64,000 nucleotides of DNA from an uncultured Prolixibacteraceae bacterium (GCA_937915865.1 CALGIG010000025.1:5999-69998), one strand, 5' to 3'. Positions 18,227-27,876 are shown, numbered from the stretch's first letter. Numbers and translations: made by a program. The notes: generated by a model from the sequence alone, not told the origin.

Positions 18227-20359
18227 ATGAAAGTTTTTTCTGCTATTTGGTTGTTCGTGTTTGTCTTTGCAGTTGCAAATCCGTGCTTCTCACAAAAGCA
18301 AGTTGAAATATCGGGCGTAAAATACATTTTGTACAGCTCTTCGAAAGGTGAATCGGTATTCAATATTTGTCAGAAATACAAGGTAAGTCAGGCCGATTTG
18401 CTGAAAGCCAATCCAGGTTTGCCAGCAGTGCTAAAGGCCGGAACAACGGTGAAAATTCCAGCCGGGCCAGCTACTGTTGAGGAACCCAAAAAAGCAGAAC
18501 CAGAAGTACAACCGGTTCAAACCACAGAAGATGAATATTACTACCATAAAGTAGCCACCAGGCAAACCATTTTTACTATCGCCAGGCAATATGGCATTCA
18601 GGTAAATGATCTGATCAGGTATAATCCTGAAGTTACTAAAGGAATCAGTGCAGGTCAGGTGCTTAAAATTCCGGTAAAAATTACATCGATTGAGACAGAT
18701 GCTCAACAACCCGATAATTCTGAATATTCGGTTCATCCGGTGGTTTCAGGAGAAACTTTGTACAGTTTGGAACAACGGTATGGCGTTTCGCACGAGGAAA
18801 TGATGAAATTTAATCCTGCTCTCCAGAATGGACTGAAAACAGGTATGAAATTGAAAATACCTGCAAAAAAAGAGACGACTGCTGAAATACCTGTTGTTCA
18901 GACTGATGATAAAAATTATTCTAAATACAAGGTGGAAAAAGGTGAAACTCTGTTTTCGCTGGCAACACGTTTTGGCGTTGAGGTAGAGGATATTAAAAAA
19001 GCTAATCCGTCGCTCTTTTCAAGGAGCCTCGAAGCAGGTGAAACTTTATTGATCCCGGAACCAAAAAATACAACAGAATTGAAAAAGGAGAGCAATGAGG
19101 TTGTTCCCGATAAATTAAACGAATCTATTGTTCAGGGTGATAAGAATGGCGATTGTTCGTTTGCGAAGACTAATCCAAAACAAAAATATAAAGCCGCCTT
19201 TTTATTGCCTTTTTATCTGGCAGGAAATGACAATCCTATATCTGTTAATAAGGAGCAGTTGATGGGCAAAATAAGTATTGCCAAGCAGGTAGTTATAAAT
19301 CCGGCTGATACAACAGTAGTTTATGCAGGAGTGAATATTGATCCGAAAGCGTTGGGCTTTCTGGAGTTTTACGAAGGCGCATTGCTGGCTGTTGATAGTT
19401 TGCAACGCATGGGTATGAACATCGAAGTTTATGCTTTTGATGTAAGCAATCAAAAAATGATTAATCAGATACTGCAACTTAACGAAATGCGCGAAATGGA
19501 TTTGATTGTTGGTCCTGTTTATCCTGAATTGCAGGAAACTGTAGCGTCGTTTGCGGCAAAAAACAGGATACCAATGATTTCGCCTTTGGCAATGACGGGT
19601 AATATCGAACTGAAGAATTCGTGGTATTTTAAAGTAAGTCCAAGTCGCGAATACCAGGTTGAACAAACAGCTATGTATGTTGCAAAAGAACTTGAGAACA
19701 GAAATTATGTGATGCTGGAATATGAAGGAAACCCATCTTCGGCTGATGCACAGTTAGCTAAATTATGCAAGGAAAAATTAGTTTCAGGAGGAAGAAAAGT
19801 TTCATTTCATGAATACAATCTGCAACAAAGAGGGCTGAACGAGATTAATTCTATTATATCTGAAACAACAGAGAATGTCTTTTTTATACCCACAGATAAT
19901 GAAGCCCAGGTAAGCATGGCGATAACAAACCTCAATACTTTATCAGAAACTTCAAATATAATTTTAGTGGGGTCGCAAATGCTTACCAAATTGAAAAGTA
20001 TTCAACCCGATAATTTTCATCGCGTACGGTTACGTTACCTTTCTCCGTATTTTGTAGATTATAACAGGCCTTTGGTCCGACGTATGGTTAGCCAGTATCG
20101 CGAAATTTATTCAGCAGAACCGACTCAATTTAGTTTTCAGGGGTATGATGTAGCCTATTATTTCTTAAGCGCTCTTCAAAAGTTTGGAAAAGATTTCAGA
20201 GATTGCCTGCCAAATTATATGCAAGAGTTAACCCAGATGAATTTCAGCTTTGGCAAAGTTTCGCAAATGGGAGGATTTGTTAACCAAAGTTTGTTTGTGA
20301 TTAGCTATGAACGCAATTACGATATACTAAACCTGGGTACTTTCAGGGGAACAAAATAG
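18227..20359 (+). CDS. LysM- and PBP1-domain envelope protein
   Basis: A 710-residue exported protein. The ATG at 18227 is preferred over the upstream ATG at 18134: it starts a good signal peptide (MKVFSAIWLFVFVFAVANPC) and the longer frame runs through a dispersed repeat. Four LysM modules follow at about 30-80, 115-165, 185-235 and 260-310, each with the xxGETLfsla...LKIP pattern. From about 345 (YKAAFLLPFYLAG) there is a type 1 periplasmic-binding fold like amino-acid ABC receptors (VGPVYPELQE, FKVSPSREYQ, FQGYDVAYYF). Family knowledge: LysM binds peptidoglycan. A role as a wall-anchored sensor or scaffold is inference. Confidence 0.85.
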   Translation: MKVFSAIWLFVFVFAVANPCFSQKQVEISGVKYILYSSSKGESVFNICQKYKVSQADLLKANPGLPAVLKAGTTVKIPAGPATVEEPKKAEPEVQPVQTTEDEYYYHKVATRQTIFTIARQYGIQVNDLIRYNPEVTKGISAGQVLKIPVKITSIETDAQQPDNSEYSVHPVVSGETLYSLEQRYGVSHEEMMKFNPALQNGLKTGMKLKIPAKKETTAEIPVVQTDDKNYSKYKVEKGETLFSLATRFGVEVEDIKKANPSLFSRSLEAGETLLIPEPKNTTELKKESNEVVPDKLNESIVQGDKNGDCSFAKTNPKQKYKAAFLLPFYLAGNDNPISVNKEQLMGKISIAKQVVINPADTTVVYAGVNIDPKALGFLEFYEGALLAVDSLQRMGMNIEVYAFDVSNQKMINQILQLNEMREMDLIVGPVYPELQETVASFAAKNRIPMISPLAMTGNIELKNSWYFKVSPSREYQVEQTAMYVAKELENRNYVMLEYEGNPSSADAQLAKLCKEKLVSGGRKVSFHEYNLQQRGLNEINSIISETTENVFFIPTDNEAQVSMAITNLNTLSETSNIILVGSQMLTKLKSIQPDNFHRVRLRYLSPYFVDYNRPLVRRMVSQYREIYSAEPTQFSFQGYDVAYYFLSALQKFGKDFRDCLPNYMQELTQMNFSFGKVSQMGGFVNQSLFVISYERNYDILNLGTFRGTK

Positions 20360-20724
20360 GGGGAAAAGCGTAATTGTCATTTTATTTTCTGGCTTTTATG
20401 TGCTGATAATCATTCGATAAGGAGATGTTTGGGCAAATATAAAGGTTTTGTTTATTGATCAAGTTTGTAAACCTATCTTTCTAGTCTTTAGACTTTTCGA
20501 ATATTTTTAGATTAAATTTTATTTAACAGTTGGTTTTTTGTGCTTTTATTCATAACATTGTGTAATGGGTTTTCAACATAACTTTTGACACTGTGTGGAA
20601 GAATTGAGTAGAAGATTATTATTGGATTGTTAAAAGCATGTTTATTTAAGTGGAAAGACTAAAGATTAAACATTGTATTACGCCAACCAATATCGAATTA
20701 ATCAGCGAGATTGTTTATTCTCTG
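20360..20724. other. Gene-free stretch upstream of the 21-bp array
   Basis: AT-rich sequence with no ORF, no clear terminator and no tRNA. An ATG-free reading frame starting near 20673 leads into the array and is judged non-genic. Confidence 0.4.
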
Positions 20725-20997
20725 GATCATTTAACGGAATAGAGTATTTATTCCCAATAAAGAATGTTTTCCGCTTTAGAATAAAAGTTTCTCGCCTGAT
20801 AGTAAAATTATCCTTCTTCGGGATAAATCGTTTCTGGTTCGATGTAAATCATTTATTCCTAATAAATATTTCACCCCGCCTGAGAATAAATCATTTATTC
20901 TTTGGAGTAATTCATTCCGTTAGCGGAATAAAACTTTCCTGTAGCGAAGGTTATTTTTTCTTCCCCAAATTAAAATCTTCTCATTCAAGGGTATTAT
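20725..20997. repeat. Degenerate 21-bp tandem repeat array 2
   Basis: At least 11, perhaps 13, units of exactly 21 bp, for example starts at 20746, 20767, 20788, 20809, 20830, 20851, 20872, 20893, 20914 and 20935. Units have a pyrimidine-rich left half (TTTATTCC, TTTTCCGC, TATCCTTC, ATTCCGTT) and a right half near GAATAAATC. Several are imperfect palindromes (ATCC-TTCTTC-GGAT, TTCCG-TTAG-CGGAA). The register is never broken. One frame stays open throughout, giving heptads such as RINHLFF and GINRFWF, but no good start codon precedes it. The array ends about 50 bp before the next gene. Confidence 0.75.
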
Positions 20998-21046
20998 ACC
21001 CCATTACGACCGTTTTTTTGATTTTAAATTATCAAATTGTAAGATT

Positions 21047-21712
21047 ATGGCAGACTTTATTCCACAAAACGATGCCGAATTTAACTTGTGGCAAGCAAAT
21101 CTGGTTGAGGTTGTAGAATCGGGCCAGTTGGATTGGGGTATCTCTCCCGACGACTTGGCTACATTAAAAAACAAACAAACTGTTTGGACAAAAGCTTTTG
21201 CCAAGGCAAGCAACAAACAAAGCCGCTCTAGTTCTGATGTACAGGCTAAAAATGAAGCCCGTGAAACGTATGTAAAAGACCTGCGTAGTTTCGTTGCCCA
21301 ATGGCTGGCCAACAACACGAAAGTGTCGAACTCTGATCGTGAACGCATGGGCCTGACTGTAAAATCGGGTACGCGGACTTCGGTTAAAGTACCGGCTACA
21401 GTTCCAATTGGAACCGTTGATTTTTCGGTGCTTCGCCAGCACACCATTAATTATTCTGATGAAGCTACCCCTCGCAGCAAGGCTAAACCCGCCGGAGTAC
21501 ACGGTTGCGAAATCTGGATGAAAATTGATGGCGCTCCTCCTGTTGATGCCTCCGAACTAAGCTATGTCGCTACCGACACCAGTTCGCCTTATACGGTGAA
21601 TTTCGAAGGTAAGTATGCCGGTAAAATGGTTTACTATTGGTTACGATGGGTGAACTCGCGCGGTGAGCGTGGCCCCTGGGGCAGCACCATCAGCGCGATG
21701 GTGGCCGGGTAA
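21047..21712 (+). CDS. Conserved hypothetical protein with C-terminal FnIII-like region
   Basis: A 221-residue soluble protein with no signal peptide. The first 120 residues are helical and charged (FNLWQANLVEVVESGQLDWG; ETYVKDLRSFVAQWL). The last 70 residues read like a fibronectin type III/Ig strand set ending MVYYWLRWVNSRGERGPWG. Proteins with this ending are familiar to me as hypothetical proteins in Bacteroidota, but I know no function. Its start follows a leader (CAAATTGTAAGATTATGG) resembling the leader of the DHOD-like gene at 8932. It ends just before a terminator hairpin, and array 2 lies directly upstream. Confidence 0.7.
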   Translation: MADFIPQNDAEFNLWQANLVEVVESGQLDWGISPDDLATLKNKQTVWTKAFAKASNKQSRSSSDVQAKNEARETYVKDLRSFVAQWLANNTKVSNSDRERMGLTVKSGTRTSVKVPATVPIGTVDFSVLRQHTINYSDEATPRSKAKPAGVHGCEIWMKIDGAPPVDASELSYVATDTSSPYTVNFEGKYAGKMVYYWLRWVNSRGERGPWGSTISAMVAG

Positions 21713-21730
21713 ACCAATTTAAAAACAACA

Positions 21731-21764
21731 GACCTCTGGGGTTGAAAGGCTCCGGAGGTTTTTT
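21731..21764 (+). terminator. Rho-independent-like terminator
   Basis: The stem ACCTCTGGGG ... CTCCGGAGGT around a TTGAAAGG loop, followed by TTTTTT, lies 19 bp after the stop of the FnIII-like gene. Confidence 0.75.
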
Positions 21765-21791
21765 AATGAGAAAATTGAAAAAACTAAAGGT

Positions 21792-21935
21792 ATGGACGTT
21801 CGATCCCAACATACGTTCAAGCGCAAAACCATCATGCTGATGCTTACCTATCAGTGTAATCTGGATTGCGTGTATTGCTATGAGAAAGAAAGTGATAAAA
21901 AGAACAATGTGTATGAATATAATGGATTGTTTTAA
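21792..21935 (+). pseudogene. Truncated radical SAM protein (first 47 codons)
   Basis: The ATG at 21792 opens a 47-codon frame containing IMLMLTYQCNLDCVYCYEK. The CxxxCxxC motif in this context (T-x-x-CNLDCxYCYE) is the 4Fe-4S site of radical SAM enzymes of the SPASM/maturase type, whose full length is usually 350-450 residues. After CYEKESDKKN the frame runs into AT-rich sequence and stops at 21933. The DUF4407 gene begins 11 bp later. The remaining enzyme is missing, so this looks like a gene cut by insertion or deletion at about 21885-21930, the left edge of the AT-rich cluster. Alternatively it is a very short peptide gene, which I consider unlikely. Confidence 0.7.
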
Positions 21936-21946
21936 ATAATAACAAT

Positions 21947-23317
21947 ATGTGTGAAAATCAAAAACGAAATAGAAGCTTTAGAAATTGGTTTCAACATTTT
22001 TTGTGGAATGCTGCGGGAGCGGAAGTTTCTATACTGGAATCAGAGGAATGTAAAACAGATCATCAAAAATTCTCGGCAATTGGGGCTACAATATTAATGA
22101 CATCTGTTATTGCATTTTTTGCCGGAACATCTGCTGCATGGTATTTTAGTATTCATGGTGAAAACGGAACCGGAAATCTTCCGATGTCTCTTTTTTTTGG
22201 GTTATTGTGGGCTTTATTAATTTTTACGATTGATAGAAGCTTGGTAATAACATTGAAAAAGAATCCAGAAAAAGGAAAATTTCATAAAGTATGGGGACCA
22301 TTTTTTTTTCGAGTTATACTTGCCGGTTTAGTTGCTTTTATGATTTCTATTCCTTTAGAGCTTTTTGTGTTCAAGGACTATATTGCTATAAAGGCCGATG
22401 AACAATTAATTAAAGCAGATTCAATTTACCGACTGAATGTTCCGGAAACAAGAAAAATTAATGATAGAATTGCTGAAATCAATGTTTTAATTGCTTCTAT
22501 TGGAAAAGATCAGGAAAGATTACAAAATACAAAAGATCAGACAAAAGGATTGATTAGTACAAAAATTGATTTAAGTTCTAAATTGGGTAACCCAGAAACG
22601 GAGAGGTATAAAAATGCAATAGCCCGAATTACAGAGATAGAGAAAAAGCTTAATGATAAGTCAACAACCGAGAGTGAAAAAGGCTTATTAGAAGAAGAAA
22701 GAAAAAGGAATCAGGAAATTGTTAATGAGGAAAAGAACCAGCACGATAGAACCATAAATGTGCAAATAAACAATACGAAAGAGGGCATTTCCTTTTATGA
22801 TACTGATATTAATGAATTGAAAGAAACAATAAGACAAAATGATTCCATAAAGGAGGTTTATGAAAAAGAAAAGAATCGTTTAGCATTTACACGTGATTCT
22901 CTTGTTAATGTGCATATTGCAAAATATAAAAACAGCAATCAATTTATAAATAACTATAAAATATTAGCTACAGCAGTTACTGAACCAGGCTCTGAGTATG
23001 AATTATTGTTTTTGTGGCTTATCCGATCTTTGTTCTTCATTATAGAAATCCTACCTACACTGGTTAAAATTATATCTGAAGCAGGCAATTACGATTGGAT
23101 AATTTTTACGAGGGAAGAAAGTAGAAAATTGGTGAGTCAAGATGCACAATACCAAAAGAATGAGATGAGTGTTTTATTGCAAAAGCAAAAGATCGTAAAT
23201 CAAATGGAAATTAGTACACTGGAGGAAGAACAGATACGGAATAAACGTGAGCAATTAGACAAAGAAATAATTGAAGACGCAAAAAGACAAAAACCTGTAG
23301 ATTACGAACCGATATAA
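21947..23317 (+). CDS. DUF4407-type membrane protein with long coiled coil
   Basis: A 456-residue protein, first gene of the AT-rich cluster. Predicted membrane helices: about 43-67 (GATILMTSVIAFFAG), 79-100 (FFGLLWALLIFTIDRSLV), 117-142 and 350-376. The pattern 'IGAT..mT...AF..G..A' followed by 'LLWALLIFTIDRSLV' is characteristic of the DUF4407 family as I know it. Between helices 3 and 4 lies a 200-residue charged coiled coil (about 150-345), and another helix ends the protein. Function of DUF4407 is unknown. With four spanning helices the coiled coil would lie on one side of the membrane as a sensor or tether. The next gene starts 9 bp downstream, so they share an operon. Confidence 0.8.
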   Translation: MCENQKRNRSFRNWFQHFLWNAAGAEVSILESEECKTDHQKFSAIGATILMTSVIAFFAGTSAAWYFSIHGENGTGNLPMSLFFGLLWALLIFTIDRSLVITLKKNPEKGKFHKVWGPFFFRVILAGLVAFMISIPLELFVFKDYIAIKADEQLIKADSIYRLNVPETRKINDRIAEINVLIASIGKDQERLQNTKDQTKGLISTKIDLSSKLGNPETERYKNAIARITEIEKKLNDKSTTESEKGLLEEERKRNQEIVNEEKNQHDRTINVQINNTKEGISFYDTDINELKETIRQNDSIKEVYEKEKNRLAFTRDSLVNVHIAKYKNSNQFINNYKILATAVTEPGSEYELLFLWLIRSLFFIIEILPTLVKIISEAGNYDWIIFTREESRKLVSQDAQYQKNEMSVLLQKQKIVNQMEISTLEEEQIRNKREQLDKEIIEDAKRQKPVDYEPI

Positions 23318-23326
23318 AAACTATTT

Positions 23327-26300
23327 ATGATATCAGTTAATTTTAACGAAGCAATTGGATCTCGAAAGCTAATTGCAATTAAGGAGTTTGATTTACCAAA
23401 AAGAAGTTTTGGCAGAAACATATATACAAAGCTCGAAATAAGTCCATCGATCGGAAATAAAAACAAACTTGAACGTGTTGGAAATTTATTCGGTTTTCAA
23501 ACAAAGAATAATTTAGGATTAGAAAAAGAATTTAGGATTAAAAAATGGTTTAAAGACTCAAAAGTTACTATCTGGTTCGACCCGAATGCGATTACAGATT
23601 TAACAGATGATGATCTTGATGAATTTGGTTTTCAAATTAATCTTTTTACATACAAAGATTCAGATAAAGAAGAAGCTGCATATCCAATCAGGGGTAGTGT
23701 GAAAATAGAAAAAATAGAAGCCAAATTATTGTTTATGGAAGTTGATCCTATTCATGAGCAGACTGAGCATTCAAAGAAGACTGAAGTTATTGCACGGGCA
23801 AAAATAACTTATGAGAGATTGGCACCGATTAAAAAACCTGACTCCAAGATTGTTCTTTTGGAAGAGTTAAGCGATTTATTATCAATTCATAAAATTGAAG
23901 ATCCTATTAAGGAGAATAATAAAGTATCCTATTTCTATGACATAGCCATTGATTTATCCAAAATTGAGAATCCAGAGCAAGAAATAGTCCCGCAGGGCAA
24001 AATCAAGGTATCTTATAATGGAGTGAATAAGGAAGCATTTTTTCGACATCATATCGTTTCATATCTTCCCAAATTAAAAGAGCCTTCCTTAAAGTTAAAC
24101 GAACAATCATCAAATGGAATAATTTTTACTAATGAAAAAGTTTGTATTGGAACGCTTTCATTACAATATGAAACCAAAGAAAGTACTGCTGACGTAGTTT
24201 CTTCAATTGAGTTTCCAGAAAAGTTGAGTGGGTTATTTTTCTTAGAGCCTAATAATTCATCGTTTATAATTAACCATCAAAACAGTAGTTTTGATTTTAA
24301 AGTATATGCTGATACATCTAAAATTGGCAATCCTGCATCAGAAAGTGAAGTTTATAAATTGGAAATTCAAAATTATTTGAATAGAAAAACTTTAAGGAAA
24401 TTTGAATTAATTAACTTTCCAATTTATCGAAACAACGATTCAACAAGGATGAATGTACGTTTTTTAAATTTATTGACAAATAATGAATTAAAAGCATTTG
24501 GCAATAATGACCCTATTAATATTGGTGAAATTCAATCATTAGAAAATGAATTTGCTCAAAGCTGTAAAATTCTAACTATTAAAATTAGAAATACATGTAA
24601 GTTAAAAGATGATGGTAGATTATTCTTCTTAAAACCACAGTTAATAACAACACAGACGAATTTGCTTTCTATTGCTAGTTCAAAGGATATATACATCATT
24701 TCTAATGGTTTAGATGAATCCATTGAATTTGAAGTTCGGTTCAATTATAGCGAGGCAAGAAAACACATTAATTCACGAATAAATTTTGGAATACAAATTC
24801 CATATTATGAGGATAAAATTGGTTTTTATGATAATGATAGTTTAGACGAGGTTAAGAGTCTTTGTGAGAGTTTGAATTTTCCCAAGAAGATGTTCTCTTT
24901 CATTATTGTAAAAGAAATAGGTACCAATTGGACTTGTGTTGATTTCGGAACGGCCGCAGTTGTTGTTACAAGAGATGGCGAAAATGAAGTATTAGATTTG
25001 CACAAAATTCAGAAAAAATTATTGGAGGAGGAAGGTCGTGTAGGTGAAGATATTCGTTTATATGAAAGAGGAACACCCTTTATTTCATCAAGGGTAATGT
25101 TTAAAAATTCGGAAAGATATAATGCTCCAAAGATGGTTGATAATTTCTATAGATTTTCGCCTTATGAAGGAGAGGTTGCAGGAGCACCTCAAAATGTATC
25201 ACCTCCGATTAAAAGTATTATTGGCCACAGGAATATATATAAACGATTTGAAAATAAACTTAGTTTTAAAGGAAGCGATGGTAAAGAATCGGTCGTTAAT
25301 AGTTCGATGTTGAATCCAATAGTTGTAATTAGAGAGGTTTATTCTCAATTTATAAAAAAATACATTGGTGAAGATGTTAAAAATTTAGTTTTTACTTATC
25401 CTAATAACTTCAGTAAAAATAAGATTAGGTTTATTGAAAGTTTATATGCTGACTATTTAGGTGACATAACAATTAAGTCAATTTCAGAATCAGATGCAGC
25501 ATTGCTTGAATATGTTGCTTCAGAACGATTTAATCCCGAAGAGTTTAATTCACCTAAAAATATCTTGGTTTATGATATGGGTGCTGGAACCTTAGATATT
25601 TCTTATGCGCAAGTTTCAATAGACAAAACTGCACGAAGATCAATTAAAATTTTAGGAAGAATTGGGAATAACATGGGAGGGGATTACCTTGATTATACTA
25701 TTGCTAAAATTCTATGTGATACAGACTACAAGAAAGAAAACTATCTTAAATTTTCTGGAGGTAGATCTTTTTATCTCAAAGAAAGAATAAAGGAATTTAA
25801 ACAAGATGCAGATATAACTGATCATAACAATAAAACAATTAATATTCCTCTTGAAGATACCATTTTCAATTTCACTAATGCCGATATTCTTAGCCATGAT
25901 TTTGTTAAGAAATATGTTGACGATTGCACTAATGGAATTATCGCTGATTTAGAGGCATTTTTAGGCTTTAATTTAATGCCAGATCGGGTTATTTTAACCG
26001 GAAGAGCGTCTCAATTCTCTCTTTTATTTCAGAACCTAAGAAGAATATTGGCGCTGAATGATTATGATATAATACGATATAGACGCGAAGAATCAATTGA
26101 ATCTAAAACAGTTGTATCAAAAGGAGCATTGCTTTATGCTAACTTATTTCGTAATACGAATAGTTTTATTCAACTTGAAAATAAAAATTTGTTTTATTCT
26201 TTTGGGATAATTTACACAAATATACTTTCTAATGATAAAGAATATTTGGAGTTATTAAGTCCTCGCACAAAGTTCAAAAGAATCAATGAAAAGAGCAATT

Positions 26301-26620
26301 TAAAGGACTATGAATCAGATATAGTACAAATAAATTTAAGTATAACACCACAAATTGAAATAGTTCAGAGTTTCTCCTCCAATACATTAGAAGACTTCCA
26401 GTTGAAAAGAGAAAATGTTAGTATTGTTGGGGTTCTTAAAAATAATGGTCAATTTGAGAATGCCAATATTAAACTAAGTTTTTATGAAGAGCAGGATTTA
26501 GAATGTGAGATTAACGGGCATTTGTATCGATTTGAAGATAAATATCTTAACTTTAATAATATAGGTGAGGTTTTTTATGGAATGATGTGGCCACATTGGA
26601 TTAATACTGAAAATAATTGA
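23327..26620 (+). CDS. Large actin/Hsp70-fold ATPase with N-terminal beta-rich region
   Basis: A 1097-residue protein. About 530 N-terminal residues look beta-rich, possibly Ig-like (KGKIKVSYNG-type strands), with no family I recognise. From about 535 an actin-fold ATPase follows: phosphate-1 motif VDFGTAAVVV (about 539), phosphate-2 motif VYDMGAGTLDIS (about 748, the DxGxGTxD pattern of Hsp70), GNNMGGDYLD (about 785) and adenosine motif ILTGRASQFSLLF (about 890). A short beta-rich tail follows. It is about 450 residues longer than DnaK and has no DnaK-type substrate-binding domain at the usual place. SrfB-like virulence proteins are a possible distant comparison. The cluster has no J-domain protein. 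Confidence 0.75.
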   Translation: MISVNFNEAIGSRKLIAIKEFDLPKRSFGRNIYTKLEISPSIGNKNKLERVGNLFGFQTKNNLGLEKEFRIKKWFKDSKVTIWFDPNAITDLTDDDLDEFGFQINLFTYKDSDKEEAAYPIRGSVKIEKIEAKLLFMEVDPIHEQTEHSKKTEVIARAKITYERLAPIKKPDSKIVLLEELSDLLSIHKIEDPIKENNKVSYFYDIAIDLSKIENPEQEIVPQGKIKVSYNGVNKEAFFRHHIVSYLPKLKEPSLKLNEQSSNGIIFTNEKVCIGTLSLQYETKESTADVVSSIEFPEKLSGLFFLEPNNSSFIINHQNSSFDFKVYADTSKIGNPASESEVYKLEIQNYLNRKTLRKFELINFPIYRNNDSTRMNVRFLNLLTNNELKAFGNNDPINIGEIQSLENEFAQSCKILTIKIRNTCKLKDDGRLFFLKPQLITTQTNLLSIASSKDIYIISNGLDESIEFEVRFNYSEARKHINSRINFGIQIPYYEDKIGFYDNDSLDEVKSLCESLNFPKKMFSFIIVKEIGTNWTCVDFGTAAVVVTRDGENEVLDLHKIQKKLLEEEGRVGEDIRLYERGTPFISSRVMFKNSERYNAPKMVDNFYRFSPYEGEVAGAPQNVSPPIKSIIGHRNIYKRFENKLSFKGSDGKESVVNSSMLNPIVVIREVYSQFIKKYIGEDVKNLVFTYPNNFSKNKIRFIESLYADYLGDITIKSISESDAALLEYVASERFNPEEFNSPKNILVYDMGAGTLDISYAQVSIDKTARRSIKILGRIGNNMGGDYLDYTIAKILCDTDYKKENYLKFSGGRSFYLKERIKEFKQDADITDHNNKTINIPLEDTIFNFTNADILSHDFVKKYVDDCTNGIIADLEAFLGFNLMPDRVILTGRASQFSLLFQNLRRILALNDYDIIRYRREESIESKTVVSKGALLYANLFRNTNSFIQLENKNLFYSFGIIYTNILSNDKEYLELLSPRTKFKRINEKSNLKDYESDIVQINLSITPQIEIVQSFSSNTLEDFQLKRENVSIVGVLKNNGQFENANIKLSFYEEQDLECEINGHLYRFEDKYLNFNNIGEVFYGMMWPHWINTENN

Positions 26621-26622
26621 TT

Positions 26623-27768
26623 ATGAAACCAGAGGAAAAATTTGATTTGGAGAAAGAAGAAAATACAAATCAGGAAATATTTGATTCTTTAAGGAATGGT
26701 TTGACATTAATTGAAAATTTATATCATCAACGGAATGGTATTGCCTCGTTGTTAGGTGCTCTTTTGCTAGAAAAAGAGAAGGAAATTGCGCGATTAGAAA
26801 ATGAAGTTGGAAAGTTTAAAGAATCTGAACAAAAGGATAAAGAGAAACTTCAGTCAAAAAATTCTGAAATAGATAAATTAAAGAATACCATTTTAAATAA
26901 GGATAATGACATTCTTGATCTCAATAATAAATTGATCGTTCACGCAAATTCAATTCATGAGTGTAATGAAACAATCAATACATTAAGAAAAGAAAAATTA
27001 CAATTAGAGGAGATTAACAAAGAAAATAGTGCTCGTATAGAAGAATTAAAAACTAAATGTGCTGATCAGGAACTCTTAATCCAAGGGCTTGAAAAAGAAA
27101 ATCAAGAAAAGGATTCCCTTATTAAAAATTTAAAAATAGATTCTAACGAATTAGAAAGGCAATTATCTCTTCACAATGAATTCTTAACTAAAAACAGAAG
27201 CAGAGAAGAACAAGTATGTGATCAATTATCTTCTTCATTAAAGATATTATCAGATCAAATCGAAACCAAAGATTTTGTTAATTCTTCCTTTTCAAAAATT
27301 GGATTTGATAAAGAGGTTTTTGCCAATTTAATTTCTTCTTTTATAGAGATTAAAGAAGAGAAATTTGATTTCTGGAGTTATTTAAATTATAGTTTTTCTG
27401 ACCATTTATTTGATTTGCTAATTAAAAACAAGGCAACTTTTTCAAAAATATTCAAGCTCTACTCCTATGCCAGAGCTGAGAAAATTCAACCTGATTTAAA
27501 AAATGTATTGAATGTTGATCTTTTCGTTAAAACATTAACAACCATACAGAATTTATTCTCAGTGGAAAATATTCATTTATATTATCCCTTATTGCTGTTT
27601 GATAAATATACTTCTGAAAATTATGATTTGGAAGATTATAATATGATTAATCAAATTAATGAGAGTTATACAAATTCATTTGAGTATAATACAATTATCG
27701 ATCTAGAACAAGTAGGTATTATTTTTAAAGCTCAAAAAATTAAACCCAAAGTCTCAAAGAAAAATTAG
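26623..27768 (+). CDS. Coiled-coil protein of the ATPase cluster
   Basis: A 381-residue acidic/basic helical protein. I take the ATG at 26623, 2 bp after the stop of the ATPase gene; a TTG at 26617 would overlap it. Residues of about 45-200 are a continuous heptad coiled coil (KNSEIDKLKNTILNKDNDIL; EENQEKDSLIKNLK-type repeats). Residues 210-380 form a helical/globular domain (FVNSSFSKIGFDKEVFANLI) that I cannot assign. The tight spacing suggests a binding partner of the Hsp70-like protein; a GrpE-like exchange-factor role is only a guess from the coiled-coil-plus-globular layout. No membrane segment or catalytic motif is visible. Confidence 0.65.
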   Translation: MKPEEKFDLEKEENTNQEIFDSLRNGLTLIENLYHQRNGIASLLGALLLEKEKEIARLENEVGKFKESEQKDKEKLQSKNSEIDKLKNTILNKDNDILDLNNKLIVHANSIHECNETINTLRKEKLQLEEINKENSARIEELKTKCADQELLIQGLEKENQEKDSLIKNLKIDSNELERQLSLHNEFLTKNRSREEQVCDQLSSSLKILSDQIETKDFVNSSFSKIGFDKEVFANLISSFIEIKEEKFDFWSYLNYSFSDHLFDLLIKNKATFSKIFKLYSYARAEKIQPDLKNVLNVDLFVKTLTTIQNLFSVENIHLYYPLLLFDKYTSENYDLEDYNMINQINESYTNSFEYNTIIDLEQVGIIFKAQKIKPKVSKKN

Positions 27769-27876
27769 CATTCAATAAAGTCATAAATGATTTTGGGAAC
27801 ATTAAGAATTATTCTAAACCAAATTTATTAAACTAAATAAAATTTAGTTTATCGTTTTAAATGAACTCAAGAATAG

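Noticed and set aside
20725..20997. CRISPR array
   Set aside because: Units are contiguous and diverged with no conserved repeat/variable spacer alternation, and no cas genes are present.
20673..21116. 147-codon open frame across array 2
   Set aside because: It lacks a good start, overlaps the real gene at 21047 in another frame, and its heptad pattern is explained by the 21-bp repeats.
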